Positions 47,753 through 58,418 of a stretch of DNA of 64,000 bases are shown here, one piece after another. The stretch covers positions 372,001-436,000 of the forward strand of contig CAJNOJ010000012.1 of the NCBI GenBank assembly GCA_905250025.1, written 5' to 3'. This DNA comes from Adineta ricciae. Its lineage: Eukaryota; Rotifera; Eurotatoria; Adinetida; Adinetidae. The notes beneath the pieces are model-generated. The model was not told where the DNA came from. It searched no databases and saw only the letters and a list, made by a program, of their open reading frames with translations. The position numbers and the translations under genes were made by a program. Within the stretch, counting starts at the first letter, position 1; every line of letters starts with the position of its first letter.

Positions 47753-48673
47753 ATGAGTGAGGAAGAAGCAACAGTAAAAATACGAAGAACTGCTTCTGTT
47801 GACTCGGAAGCAGTTCTTGAAGTAGCTGCAAAAAATTTACGGAAATCGATTCGCGAATGTGAAATGCAAAATCCGCCGTTTATTGCTGATCACGCAAAAA
47901 GTAAATTACAAGAGTTTACATTCGTTGTTTGTGGTGCACCACGCACTGGTAAAAGTACTTTAATCAATGCTATTATAAACAAAGACGTAGCTCCAACGAA
48001 ATCAGGCCCGTCAGCTGTCACTTTGGAAACAAAATGCTATACACTGGAAGGACCTTGTTCAAATGACGAAGATCAAGAAGGTCGAACATTTCGAATCAAT
48101 ATTTGGGACACACGAGGTATCACAGCATGGGATAAATCAATCGCTGATGTCATTGAAGAAAAACATCCCATGTGTATGATCTTATGTGCATCACCCGGTT
48201 CGTTTGCTAATGACGAATTTGTCCGTCCATTAATCAGTCAATGTGTAAACTCGAAAATCTTCGTTGCACTCGTTTGCACCAACCAATGGAATGATAGCGG
48301 TGAAAAACGGGCCAAAGTCATGGAAGAATTTCATAATTTACTGAGAGTATACAATACAAAAGTCTCGTCAGACAATGATATAACATTTTACGGTGAAATT
48401 GGATTAGTAACCATGGTGAATAGCATAGCATATTCGAATAGACGAACTGGATTATATCGACCGAGAAGTGGTGTAAATCATCTGATCTACGGTATTATGA
48501 AATCATTGAATGAAGATCAACTATTAGGATGGTGTTACACACTGATGGAGAACGATGGGTTCTGGTCTCAAATGCAAAACCAAATTCAGGACTTTTTTGC
48601 ACAAAAATTTACTTACGGCAAATCATTTCTTTGGTCATTATCAAAAGCGAAAACATGGTTTCAACATCAATGA
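47753..48673 (+). CDS. P-loop GTPase, paralogue of the neighbouring gene
   Basis: Single exon, 306 residues, starting at the first ATG (MSEEEATVKIRRTASVD); the open frame extends further upstream but without an ATG. The G domain has GAPRTGKSTLINAIINKD (G1), INIWDTRGITAWDK (G3) and VCTNQWNDSGEK in the G4 position. The pattern ILCASPGSFANDEFVRPLIS is shared with the neighbour's IYCASPGCYASVEHMKVIVE. Shared too are the (Y/F)YG.IGL..xVNS segment and the C-terminal LNEDQLLGWCYTLMENDGFW. It lacks the neighbour's ubiquitin-like N-terminal region and its introns. Loss of introns could mean retroposition of one member, but the head-to-head placement argues for inverted duplication. Function unknown. 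Confidence 0.78.
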   Translation: MSEEEATVKIRRTASVDSEAVLEVAAKNLRKSIRECEMQNPPFIADHAKSKLQEFTFVVCGAPRTGKSTLINAIINKDVAPTKSGPSAVTLETKCYTLEGPCSNDEDQEGRTFRINIWDTRGITAWDKSIADVIEEKHPMCMILCASPGSFANDEFVRPLISQCVNSKIFVALVCTNQWNDSGEKRAKVMEEFHNLLRVYNTKVSSDNDITFYGEIGLVTMVNSIAYSNRRTGLYRPRSGVNHLIYGIMKSLNEDQLLGWCYTLMENDGFWSQMQNQIQDFFAQKFTYGKSFLWSLSKAKTWFQHQ

Positions 48674-49614
48674 TTGAATAATATCTTCGACTTGAAGTTT
48701 TCTGTTCTATTGAAAAGTCAAGTTCATTGTATGAAGTAATAAAGTTAGTTAGCTAAATAAATTTTCAGCTCAGCTAACAAACCTACTACCTCAAACTTGA
48801 ACTCGATGTGTTGCTGAATGCTTGTTGAGGTCAAATCGTTCGATAACTTTTCTGTAGTTTATGAACTAGCACGAACTAGATGATACTAGTTTCATGTCTA
48901 CGAGTTTAGACATAAACGACGAATGAATTCTAAAAAGAAACATCGATGGAAGAAGAAAAGGTGAGTCCGAATTTCGGTTTATTGATCTGTCATAATGATC
49001 ATACAAACTCGATGTATGTGCTCAAATCAAGCCAAATATTTCTACACATCTAAAATAAACCAGCTGGTGTTGAATGATCGCGAAAGGTGAGAATATTTCG
49101 TGAACTAGTCGATATGAAGGCAAAGATTCTTCTGTCCGACTAGGAATAACTCGTTCTTTTCAAAGATATTTATACATGTGTTCTCAGATACAACTCTAGA
49201 CGTATATAGAGACAAAAGAAAAAACTGTGTCCCATTAGCAAACATTGAATTCGATGATATAATCTGGAGAATCAAATGAAGATATATGCAAATCATCGGC
49301 ATTTGTATCAGGAGATAGATCGATATACGGAATTTGTCCTGTATATCTTCCTTTCGATGATAAAAAACGGATGACAATTGTCTATATGTCAATACATCGT
49401 TCTTTTCTTTCTTCTCTTCTCAGATAACATATGCACACCTGAATAGCATATGGACATGTTGATGATCTGATCTATTTCTTGGATGAGAAAGAATTATCTA
49501 AATTCTCAGTCTTCAAGCGATATTCAATTAAACAGCACAGCTCAACTTAGGTTTCAATCAAAAAATATACATTTATTTAGACAATCAGAAGAACACAAGT
49601 CAGAGAAAGAAAAT
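48674..49614. other. Gene-free stretch
   Basis: No convincing exon. A 95-codon minus-strand frame at 49105-49392 shows no family resemblance. Confidence 0.5.
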
Positions 49615-50172
49615 TTATTCGATTCGAATCCATCGTCGTGTTGATTTCCAACCATTTTCACGAGAAAAATCTTCTTTTTGCCAAACAATATACTGTTGAC
49701 TCCAGCCAAGTCGACCACGATAATGATCAATAGGTCGATTCGATTCTTGTGGGTAGATGATAATCATATTGATCAAAGTCCCATCGAAACTTGCTAGAGC
49801 TTTACTTCCATTTACATTGGAGTAACCAACTAATTGTCCCATTTCAATTCGAAATTCCATTTGATAAAAACGATCAGGATAGTCTTCCCATAGGCCGCAG
49901 AAAGCTAGTAGCTTTTGTTCGTAGAGATCCAAATCGCGTATCTGAAAGTCGAGTATTATTTAGTGAAACTCTGAATTAAAGTGTAAACTTACCGTTTCTT
50001 CAAGAACGTTCAACGTTCGAATAGATGGTGATATTTTTTCTTTCTTCTCAATGGGTCGACATTCAGATGATCCAGTATGGTTATCCAAGATTTTTGCTGT
50101 TGTACTTTCGAATTTGCCATATAGTTTACACTGGCTGAATTTACAATCAGTTGAATCATTATCATAAAACAT
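49615..50172 (-). CDS. Unknown 168-residue protein
   Basis: Two exons (49993-50172 and 49615-49941) around a 51-nt intron with GTAAGT/TTTCAG borders give 168 residues with an exactly closed frame. It starts MFYDNDSTDCKFSQCKLYGK. A 5' UTR intron acceptor (CTTCACAG) lies just upstream. The C-terminal half looks globular and strand-rich: LAFCGLWEDYPDRFYQMEFR, GQLVGYSNVNGSKALASFDG, IIIYPQESNRP and GRLGWSQQYIVWQK. It could be a small beta-barrel, since a GLWE start with alternating hydrophobic strands recalls lipocalin- or fatty-acid-binding-like folds, but I see no diagnostic motif. No signal peptide. Confidence 0.55.
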
Positions 50173-50939
50173 GTTATCCTGTGAAGAAGAGATTGCTTTA
50201 TCCGAATGACTGAGTCGAATGAGTTGCTATTTCTAACTGTAGCATATGAACCTATATATATATATATATATAAATGCCCGCCATGCAAGCAACGAAGCAA
50301 GACGTGAAATTAGGCGACCTGATTCATTCATTTTTCCATTTGAGCAATTCTGTGCGTAGCCGGCTACACAATGGTCTAAGCATTTTCGATAGTGCAAGTC
50401 GGCAGCAAATACAAAAGTGACCGTGCTAAAGCATGACGAAACAGGAGAAGAGCTGTTTAGAGTATACAGCGCCTTTCATCCTTATTATCTTAGAAAATGT
50501 ACAACTGATGGAGAAAGAAAAAGTAATCTTTTTTCTCAGGTGTTAATGTGCTGTGACAGAGAGGATTTGTGATGATTCTGACATTCGACTGAATGACATT
50601 GTCTTTCATTGATAGTCTTCTGCGTACAAAAAAAAATTCATCGGTGAATCGAAACGCTAGAGATCAAAGAACGAAGACATGAAATATTGTTACGCTTGCA
50701 TCGTATCTGATTCGTCTGTATTCTCTTACATATCGTCTGATCAACACAAGTAATCAGACAGGGAACAATGTCTTAATTGTTCTGTTTGTCGTATTGATCT
50801 GTTCTTTATTGGCTTAGTTAACCAAAGCATATTAACAATTATTGATTGATATATTGACTATTAGGATTAAGTGAAAGTGGTGTTAGGAGATTGTTAGAAA
50901 TAAGGTAGGTGAACGTTCATTTTTGCACAGAACATCATC
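50173..50939. other. Spacer with a (TA)n run
   Basis: Lies between two divergently transcribed genes and contains a TA microsatellite at 50253-50272. No exon seen. Confidence 0.55.
50253..50272. repeat. (TA)n microsatellite
   Basis: Pure alternating TA of about ten units. Confidence 0.85.
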
Positions 50940-51443
50940 ATGTCAACTTCGAAGCCAACCGTGCGCGAACCTTTGAACACACGCCAACGAACTATTCTTA
51001 TCACGTTCTACAATCAAAATCCATATCCATCAGCAAGTGAACGTTATCAACTTGCGCAAAGCACTGGTCGAACCTTGAAACAAATCCAAGACTGGTTTTC
51101 AAATCGTCGAGTAAGTACTACGATTTTTTTTTCGCTTTCCTATCTCATTGTTTCTTTTTGTAATTCTAGCGTAATGATTCGAAACTAGCATCGGGCAAAA
51201 CAGCATCGGTTGCAATGCCTCCTCTTCCTGTTCAACCACCGGCAGTAAGTTTTCATATAAAAATTTCGATTCATATCTCACATTTGTCACTTCTAGCCGA
51301 TACAAACAGTTTATTATTACCCGCCGCCACCATCGATTTGTCCATGTTGCTTTTCTAATCCAACAGCTCCTTTACTCGATCCACAATCATTTTATTCTCC
51401 ATGTTCAACATATTATTATTCTCCATCGGACACGTTTCACTAA
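50940..51443 (+). CDS. Minimal homeobox transcription factor
   Basis: Three exons (50940-51110, 51170-51244, 51297-51443) give 130 residues with exact closure. The homeodomain occupies almost the whole N-terminal half: LNTRQRTILITFYNQNPYPS, ERYQLAQSTGRTLKQ and the recognition helix QIQDWFSNRRRNDSK, interrupted by an intron just after WFSNRR. The invariant W48, F49, N51 and R53 are present; position 50 is serine and position 47 aspartate, which is atypical. No TALE three-residue loop is seen. The short C terminus is Pro- and Tyr-rich with CPCC. The class is unclear. It lies in tandem with a Sox gene. Confidence 0.85.
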
Positions 51444-51768
51444 TAGAAAGTCAATAGCAATGCTGATTTGTTTCTTTGTTTTATCAATAAACTACGATTT
51501 AGATTGAAAGAAAATCTAACTAATCAAATTGTGCTCTTTGTATATCGGAACATGTGCTGGGAACGGTCTTTCTCTAAGTACAAACAGAAATATTTCCGTT
51601 GGTCGACAGTGACGAAATCGATGATTCATTAAAAGTGAACACAAAGAAAAATGCATGTTTATTTCTTCTCTTTCTACTTATACACCCTCTCATGCCAATC
51701 AAACGTGGACTACATACAACAAAAGATTGAATTTTCTTAACTAAATTACACAACAGTTCAAGTTCGTG
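51444..51768. other. Spacer between homeobox and Sox genes
   Basis: 325 bp with no exon; contains an ATAAA element after the homeobox stop. Confidence 0.5.
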
Positions 51769-53098
51769 ATGATGGTGTCAGCCCCGTCGTCATCGTTTCA
51801 TGATGTGAGTAGAATCGATGAAATTGAAGATGTTCTTTCGTATCGAATGATGTTTCTATAGTATTTATCAGTGAGTGATCCTTGTTTAACAAAGATGGAA
51901 GCCATAACACCAATTCTACAAACAAATGATGAATATCTGGGTGATGTGTATGAGAATAATAATAATAATAGTAATAGAAATAATCGAAATTCAGTAATTA
52001 AACGGCCGATGAATGCTTTTTTATTATGGGCACGTGGAGAGAGAAAGCGCGTCTCGAGCGATGGATATGGTGTTAGTCAAACATCGCTCAGTAAACTTCT
52101 TGGGGAGACATGGCGGTGAGATTACTTTATTTTACAACAAAGACAAACATGCACAATAAGAAAATATTTTGTAGACATATGTCAGTAGAAGAAAAACAGC
52201 CTTTTTTGGATATGGCAGAAACATTAAAACGTCAACATCATATTGATCATCCAGATTATAAATTCAAACCGAAACAACGTTCATCAACAGCTACTAAACC
52301 AGCAGGCTCAACTACAACAACAACTACCATCACAAAGAAAAATCAATTGTTGACACGTTTGTCTCATACGCTGCATTCACGTTCGAACATTGCTCTTTCT
52401 GTATTTTTGTTCATCATATAGCTCAACAGCAGTATTCATCAGTCAGTCCATCACCAGTATCTTGCACATCGTCAGCATCCTTGTCGCCTGTATCAAATGC
52501 AGCTCCTCATCCCATTCAATCGAACGTTTTAGCCATGTGTCAAGCAATTATTCCATCATCAGCACCACAGAATAGTAACGATTGGTTTTATCAATTGACC
52601 GGACAACCACAATCAGTTATCGTTGCACCTGTACCTCGTGCCCAAACTTCTCCACTCTCATCACGTCGACCTGTGCGAATTCAAATTATCAATAAACACG
52701 ATGATATTGTTTTACCACCATCAACCTTACTACCAATGACTCCTCCACCACCGGCATCATCATCTTCATTAATCATGGATGAATCAACACCAACATTGGT
52801 CGATTATCTTGTGAATAGTTGTAACATATTTAATATGCCTACGAATAACAATCAACAAGTCTTAGCACCTGCCATCGATGATGCAACTGGTAAACAATCC
52901 GAGATTTGTTCTCGTTCATCATCTTTCCATTTAGAATATGAAACACTGAACGATTCTTCAGTCAACCATTTGACAGATCTCGATCAACACTATGATAGTA
53001 ATGGTTGGATTGACACTCCGTTATCGAGTTTTGGTACGAATTCAACAGATATTGTTCCATCATCACCCTACTCTTCCTATGACTTTTTATGCCTCTAA
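51769..53098 (+). CDS. Divergent Sox-family HMG-box transcription factor
   Basis: Four exons (51769-51804, 51862-52115, 52175-52356, 52422-53098) give 382 residues with exact closure. The HMG box starts IKRPMNAFLLWARGERKR, continues SQTSLSKLLGETWR, crosses an intron in a CGA arginine codon, and ends EEKQPFLDMAETLKRQH then DHPDYKFKPKQR. The RPMNAF and HPDYK(F/Y)KP signatures are Sox-specific. The stretch between (SSDGYGV in place of the usual NP.MHN) departs from all common groups, so the group is left open. Low-complexity Asn (AAT repeats at about 51957) precedes the box, and Ser/Thr/Pro-rich sequence typical of activation domains follows. The protein ends SPYSSYDFLCL. Confidence 0.85.
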
Positions 53099-53575
53099 GC
53101 TTCATTTGATTTTCTTGGTAGTCTTCTTCTTTTTCTGATAACGATGATGATAATTCGATATAGAGATATAACTTCAAGGTAGTCTAGTACTTTTCTTTTT
53201 CTTAACTCTGTGTGAATACGAAAGTAAGCTCATGCGCGTGCCATTTAACTTTTCCTGTCCTGTTTTTTCTACTTCTTCTTTCGGCTTTTGCTTATGTTCT
53301 TATTTTTGGTTCTTGTTTACTTCTTTTCTTTTTCGGTGTTTTTGGTTTGTGTATTTGAGTGCATGTTGTACAACGAAAGATTCAGATGATATACTTAGAC
53401 AAACAAGACAATGACAAAATAAACAATCATTCGCATGTACTCTTAACAAATACTGCTCTTATGTAATCAATTTATCGCGACAGATTCCGCTAGTTTTCGT
53501 AACAAATAAGCCAATGAAATATTTATGATACTGATGAGTCAACTGATATTTTCTTCGTTTTTTTCTAGACAAAAC
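53099..53575. other. Spacer between Sox and hemerythrin genes
   Basis: T-rich and without a recognisable exon. An acceptor-like TTTTCTAG at 53561-53568 suggests that the next gene has a 5' UTR intron. Confidence 0.5.
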
Positions 53576-54171
53576 ATGGCAAGTGGAAGTTCGGCGTCGA
53601 TTGGTATAATTGATTTGATTCTTTCTGAACACAAATACATGCGCGATGAATATGAACATTTCAAAAGTGTTGATGATGAAGCTCAACTCGATTCACGTGT
53701 CCGAAAATGGATCGCCTATATTTCATTGCACGGTCATAAAGAAGAAATCGCCTTTTATCCCAACGTTGAAGCTCATTTGAAAGATGAGAAGAAAGGTGGA
53801 CATCATCTGATCGAGCACGGCATCAAAGAACATCGAGAATTAGAAACAGAATTGAAGAAATTATCCGAAGAATCGAATGTCACATGGAAACAAATTCGAA
53901 AAGCAGTCGCGAAGCTTAGTAAGACTTCTTTATCCATTCGAAGAGATTGACGTTCGTTTGATGTTTTGTAGTGCATCATCTAGATGAAGAAGAGGCCGAT
54001 ATTCTCGCACCACTGCGCACAAAACTCGATCAACAAGTTCAATTAGAACTTGCCAGACAGTTTATTCATGCCGGTCAATTAGCATCGGAGAAACCTCATC
54101 CTGAACTTTCAAAAGATCCAGAACGGGCTCCAGTTGAAAACATCAATGTCGGTGTTGTTGAAAAGCAGTAA
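53576..54171 (+). CDS. HHE hemerythrin-like cation-binding protein
   Basis: Two exons (53576-53918, 53972-54171) give 180 residues with exact closure. The four-helix HHE fold is clear. Iron-ligand candidates are LILSEHKYMRDEYEHF, ISLHGHKEEIAFYPNVE, GIKEHRELETEL and MHHLDEEEADILAPL. The last is a typical HHE C-terminal helix. Such domains bind a di-iron site and may carry oxygen or sense metals and redox state. They are common in bacteria, fungi and plants and sporadic in animals, so horizontal gain is possible, but the intron shows long residence. The 40-residue tail is disordered. No signal peptide, so probably cytosolic. Confidence 0.88.
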
Positions 54172-55068
54172 AATGTTCGTTTCTTTTCGTCTATAGTCAT
54201 ATTTTATACCAGCTTAAATAAAAAAAAGTCTTTCAATCGTTAAAATCTCTAGACGAACACGATTCAACAATCGAATAAAACTGTGATCTCACAAATTCAT
54301 TTGCAATCCATGTGTAGATCAAAATTTTATTCAATTGTTCGACATGCTGCATCTGATCTTACCTTGTACTAAGTTTCTTTATCGACACTATCAGAAGAAA
54401 ATGTGAGTTAGCTGAGTATTTAAATAGGACTTTTTCTTCGTTGTCTTATATTTCAAATGTGCACTAAGATAAAGCAAATCAAAGTGGACAATGATGGATG
54501 AATGAATGCATAGGCTTGGAATGGATGCTTATTTCACAGACAGATAAGACACGTTTCAACGTTTTTTTTTCTCTCCCTTTTCGTTGTATAAAGTATCGTT
54601 ATGCTGATCTATCATAATCATACGATGATGTGTGTTCGTGTATGAATGTTTTGTTCTGTTCTAGGGAAGAAGAAATCTGTATAAATCAACATTCCTGATT
54701 TTGAAAGACAAATATGCTATCAAATAATTGATAACTTTTCTGTTGTGCAAGTGAACAAGGCAGATATTCGATCTCTGGCAATTCTGATGTGTATAGGACA
54801 TGGAATAACTTGACGAATACAGATGGCGTTAGGAAGCAATCTGTTGCATAATTGTGAAAATGAAGTTAAATACTAGCAAGAAGAAAAGTCTTTGTTGATT
54901 TTAATTGATAAGAATTTGTACTCATGCATTTGAGAAGTTTATCAAGGTCATTCGAGGCTTCGTCGCCAATCAAATTGTACGCTTTCACTATTGGTTCAGT
55001 TCACTGATTATTCTCTCATTGAGAATACATCTTTTCATCAATCAATTAACTCTTTTATCTTTGAATCC
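54172..55068. other. 0.9-kb gene-free stretch
   Basis: No exon recognised. It holds the 3' UTR of the hemerythrin gene (ATAAA about 50 bp after the stop) and the reductase promoter. Confidence 0.5.
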
Positions 55069-56076
55069 ATGTTTCAGATAGATAGTTGGATAATCAGACT
55101 TAGCCTTGTCATCGTTTTCTTGACCATCTTCTTCCATTCTATTCATCAGAACAACGAACCAATGTCTGCAACAAGTGTAACGACAAATGCCGGGATTCAA
55201 ATGCCTCGATTAATCTATGGTACAGCTTGGAAGAAAGAAGCCACCGTTCAACTTGTCGTCAAAGCAGTACTCAATGGATTTCGCGGAATCGATACTGCTT
55301 GTCAACCGAAACACTATCGGTAAGAGATAAGTATTTTTCCTTCTTCTACCAAATACTAATTCTTTCAAAACTCCAGTGAAGATCTCGTTGGCCAAGCATT
55401 GAAAGAACTTCAAACCAAACATAATATTTCACGAAAAGATCTTTTCATTCAAACCAAGTTTACTAGCCTTGATGGACAAGATCGAACGAAACCATTACCG
55501 TATGATCCTCGTGTGCCACTCAGTACACAAGTTCGTCAATCATTCGCTACCTCATTACAAAATCTACAAATCGACTACATTGATTCATTAGTTCTACACG
55601 GTCCTGAACGAACGCACGAGAAAACAATGGAAGTTTACCGTGAATGCGAGAAATTCGTCGATGAAGGCCGTGTTAAACAACTGGGTATTAGTAATCTCTA
55701 TGATATTACTAGTTTAAGAAAACTATATGACGATGCTCGGCATAAGCCATCCGTTGTTCAGAATCGTTTTTACGAAGAAACCAACTTCGATCATGAGATC
55801 AGGCAATTTTGTCGCGAGAAAAACATTTTCTATCAAAGTTTTTGGACTTTGACTGCCAATCCAAACATACTTGCTCATTCACTCGTTAAACAACTTGCTC
55901 AAGAACGACACGGCACGCCTGCTCAAATATTCTTTCGATTTCTTTTGGATATTGGTTTAACGCCGTTGACCGGAACCACCGATGAAACACATATGAAAGA
56001 AGATATACAAGTTTTACACTGGCATTCCCTAGATCACGAATCAGTCAATAAATTAAAACGTCTCATTGGAGATTAA
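55069..56076 (+). CDS. Aldo-keto reductase, possibly membrane-anchored
   Basis: NADPH-dependent oxidoreductase of the AKR superfamily. Two exons (55069-55319, 55377-56076) give 316 residues with exact closure. The tetrad is present: aspartate in FRGIDTACQ, tyrosine in KHYREDLVGQ, lysine in IQTKFTS and histidine in DSLVLHGPER. Further core blocks are GRVKQLGISNLYDI, VVQNRFYEE and TPLTGTTDETHMKED. The chosen ATG gives a hydrophobic N-terminal segment (WIIRLSLVIVFLTIFFHSIH) that could anchor the enzyme in a membrane. A second ATG (MSATSVTTNAG) would give a soluble enzyme of about the usual length, so two isoforms are possible. Substrate unknown. Confidence 0.88.
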
Positions 56077-56109
56077 CTATAGAAATCAGTCTTATCCAGA
56101 CTAGTAGTC

Positions 56110-56115
56110 AATAAA
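56110..56115 (+). terminator. Candidate polyadenylation signal (AATAAA)
   Basis: AATAAA lies 33 bp after the reductase stop. Confidence 0.5.
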
Positions 56116-57027
56116 TTTTATTTTACACGATAGATTTTTCATATACAAAGAAAATTTTCATCAATAAAATATTGATGATCTTCCCGAATCCATGATGAAC
56201 ACCTTTGATCATCAATGCTAAAACATCAGGAAGGAATACAATACAACAGGACACTCATTCACTGACGTGTCAATCGTCTACTAAAGACAAAATAGTATTA
56301 TGCATAAAAGTGAAGTTCGCCATATTATTCATCCACGGAGTGTTCAGCCAAATGAATTATTCGATTGTTTTGTGTCCATGTAAACATCATCGGTTGTCAT
56401 ATTGATGATTTCATAAGGACGCGCCATGATTGGAATAATGAATGCTTTATTAACTAACGAGTTTCCAATAAAATGTTGCACCAGATACCTTTTCATCGGT
56501 GATCTATTTGAGAATGATCGACCAAACAAGTATCCGATCAGTTTGCAAGACGTTATGATCATATTAATCGAAACCGATTCAAGTGTGGAGAAAAATGAAG
56601 TATACGTGGAAAAGAGAATGAGACATCGCACTATTTATACCACACCAACTCCCTTTCGAGGATGATGTAAGCACAGCCTTCCATAAATGGTAAAATGTCG
56701 TGTTGTCGTGATGACGTGTGCAAAAAATGAAGGAGAACAACGACAACCCTGTATTGCACTAGTTAAGTAGTATAATAATGTTCTTTGAATGCATCTGATG
56801 ACTAACCGTTCTTTTTTTGAGAGCAAGGTGAAAGATCACGTATTTTTTGTGCTTTAGTTACAGTGAAATTATGTGCTGTCATTGAAACGCATGTGTCACT
56901 TCGAATCGAACCGTGCACATTAAAACCTGTTGCCATACATTGACTGAATATCACGACCAATATCGTACAGGTCTACCATTACAGATGAGTCATTATTTAC
57001 GAATTAGACAAATATTTATTTGAAAAA
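56116..57027. other. Spacer with overlapping short open frames
   Basis: A 95-codon ATG-started minus-strand frame (56344-56631) overlaps a 79-codon plus-strand frame (56426-56665). Neither resembles a known protein. Either could be a small gene or a relic; neither is called. Confidence 0.4.
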
Positions 57028-57648
57028 TCAAAGAATAAACGGATAAATCTTGTGTTTCGTCATCGATCGTTGGTATTTTACTGGTTTGTTGACAATATTA
57101 TTCACGTGGTGATGGCAATGGCAGTGACAACATTCGAATGACGTTGGAATCGACTCCGACCGTATTGAACTTATTTCTGATAAGGTCGCCAGAGAAGCTG
57201 AATCCGTGGTGGAGATCCTCGTTGATTCCAATGGTCGGTCGTACGAGTAACCTGAATCTCTCGACTGTGATCTTAACCACGAATGACATTCGCTCAAATC
57301 GATCTACAAAATAAACATTTCGCGTGAATTTCTGTCGAAAACAGAAAAATATCAACACTCACATAATCATTCTTTGATGATGTTTGTTTAAATTCATATG
57401 GAATATATTCATAATCATCAGGTTTTTTTATCGAACAACACGACATGATTTCTACGGGCAAAAAAATGCAATCATGATTACAAATAAGGTTTATTCAATG
57501 GCGGAGAGCAAACTTACTACTTTGCTTGGGCTTCGGTGATGATCGGAATGTTGTGTGAATGGCATGAGAGATTTTCTGCAAAAACAACCGATTTAGCAGA
57601 TGTGGTAGAGTATGATTCATTCCTTACTTGACGGATTGTTTTTGACAT
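57028..57648 (-). CDS. Unknown 147-residue protein with a Cys/His cluster
   Basis: Four exons (57628-57648, 57518-57575, 57363-57451, 57028-57303) with GT..AG borders and matching phases sum to 444 nt, so 147 residues and a stop. The short exons make it easy to overlook. It starts MSKTIRQKISHAIHTTFRSS. The middle is polar with tyrosines (KKPDDYEYIPYEFKQTSS), then ECHSWLRSQSRDSGYSYDRP and a Ser/Thr-rich stretch. Near the C terminus, ECCHCHCHHH is a dense metal-binding-like cluster. No membrane segment and no recognised domain. It may be a small regulatory or scaffold protein. Confidence 0.5.
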
Positions 57649-58418
57649 GTTTAATGAAGTCTGAGCATTGAACAATATTTTTATATTGATGAGCACGCGG
57701 CGACTGTCGCTTGAATGTGCGAGATAATTCTATCATCTGCTCATTTCTTTTCTTTTCTTGATTCATTAGATGTGGACATGATTGAATTTTCATAATCCCA
57801 TTGAACAAGAGAAAAGTACTAATTGATAGGAGGGAGAAAGAAAGAGAACAGATCGAATGGACATCGAAGTGGAAAAGTGTTATCAACCAAAGGATTGATT
57901 TACCATATATAGTCAAGATTTCCTTATTGGTTTCTTGTGAATCATAGAATTGGAGATGGAAACTATGTACAGAACAGCGAAAGCGTGTGGAAGTATATAA
58001 GGAGAGAGAGAGAGGTGCATTTTGACATGCTGAAAAAGAAATTTTTCAAGTGTTGTCATTGAAGTGCATCAAATGTTGGTAAAAAGATTTCAAATGTTGG
58101 GTGGTGACGATGCTCAAGGTTTCGAAGAAGTTTTATCACAACCAACAAGCGTGGCGATCAATGAAGGGGATAAATTCCAGAAAAAACCATGGCGACGAAG
58201 AAGAAAACTGTAGCAGATAAACAATGGATTTTGAATCGTGATTGAGCATGATTTTTATTTAACAAATACTTCCGAATGTATGATATTTTTCTATATGCAG
58301 AAAAATCAAATAATCGAATGAATACATTGTCTAGGAGAAATAAAATGCTTTAAAAAGAAAACTAAAACTGCTTGATTAGAATATTGTGAAAAAGAAAAAG
58401 AATAAGAATATCGATTTA
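57649..58418. other. Gene-free stretch
   Basis: A minus-strand open frame at 57617-57916 begins without ATG and overlaps exon 1 of the 147-residue gene in another frame; it is not called. Nothing else is seen. Confidence 0.45.

Noticed and set aside
52962-53177. Antisense frame at the 3' end of the Sox gene
   Set aside because: It is antisense to the coding exon and shows no protein features.
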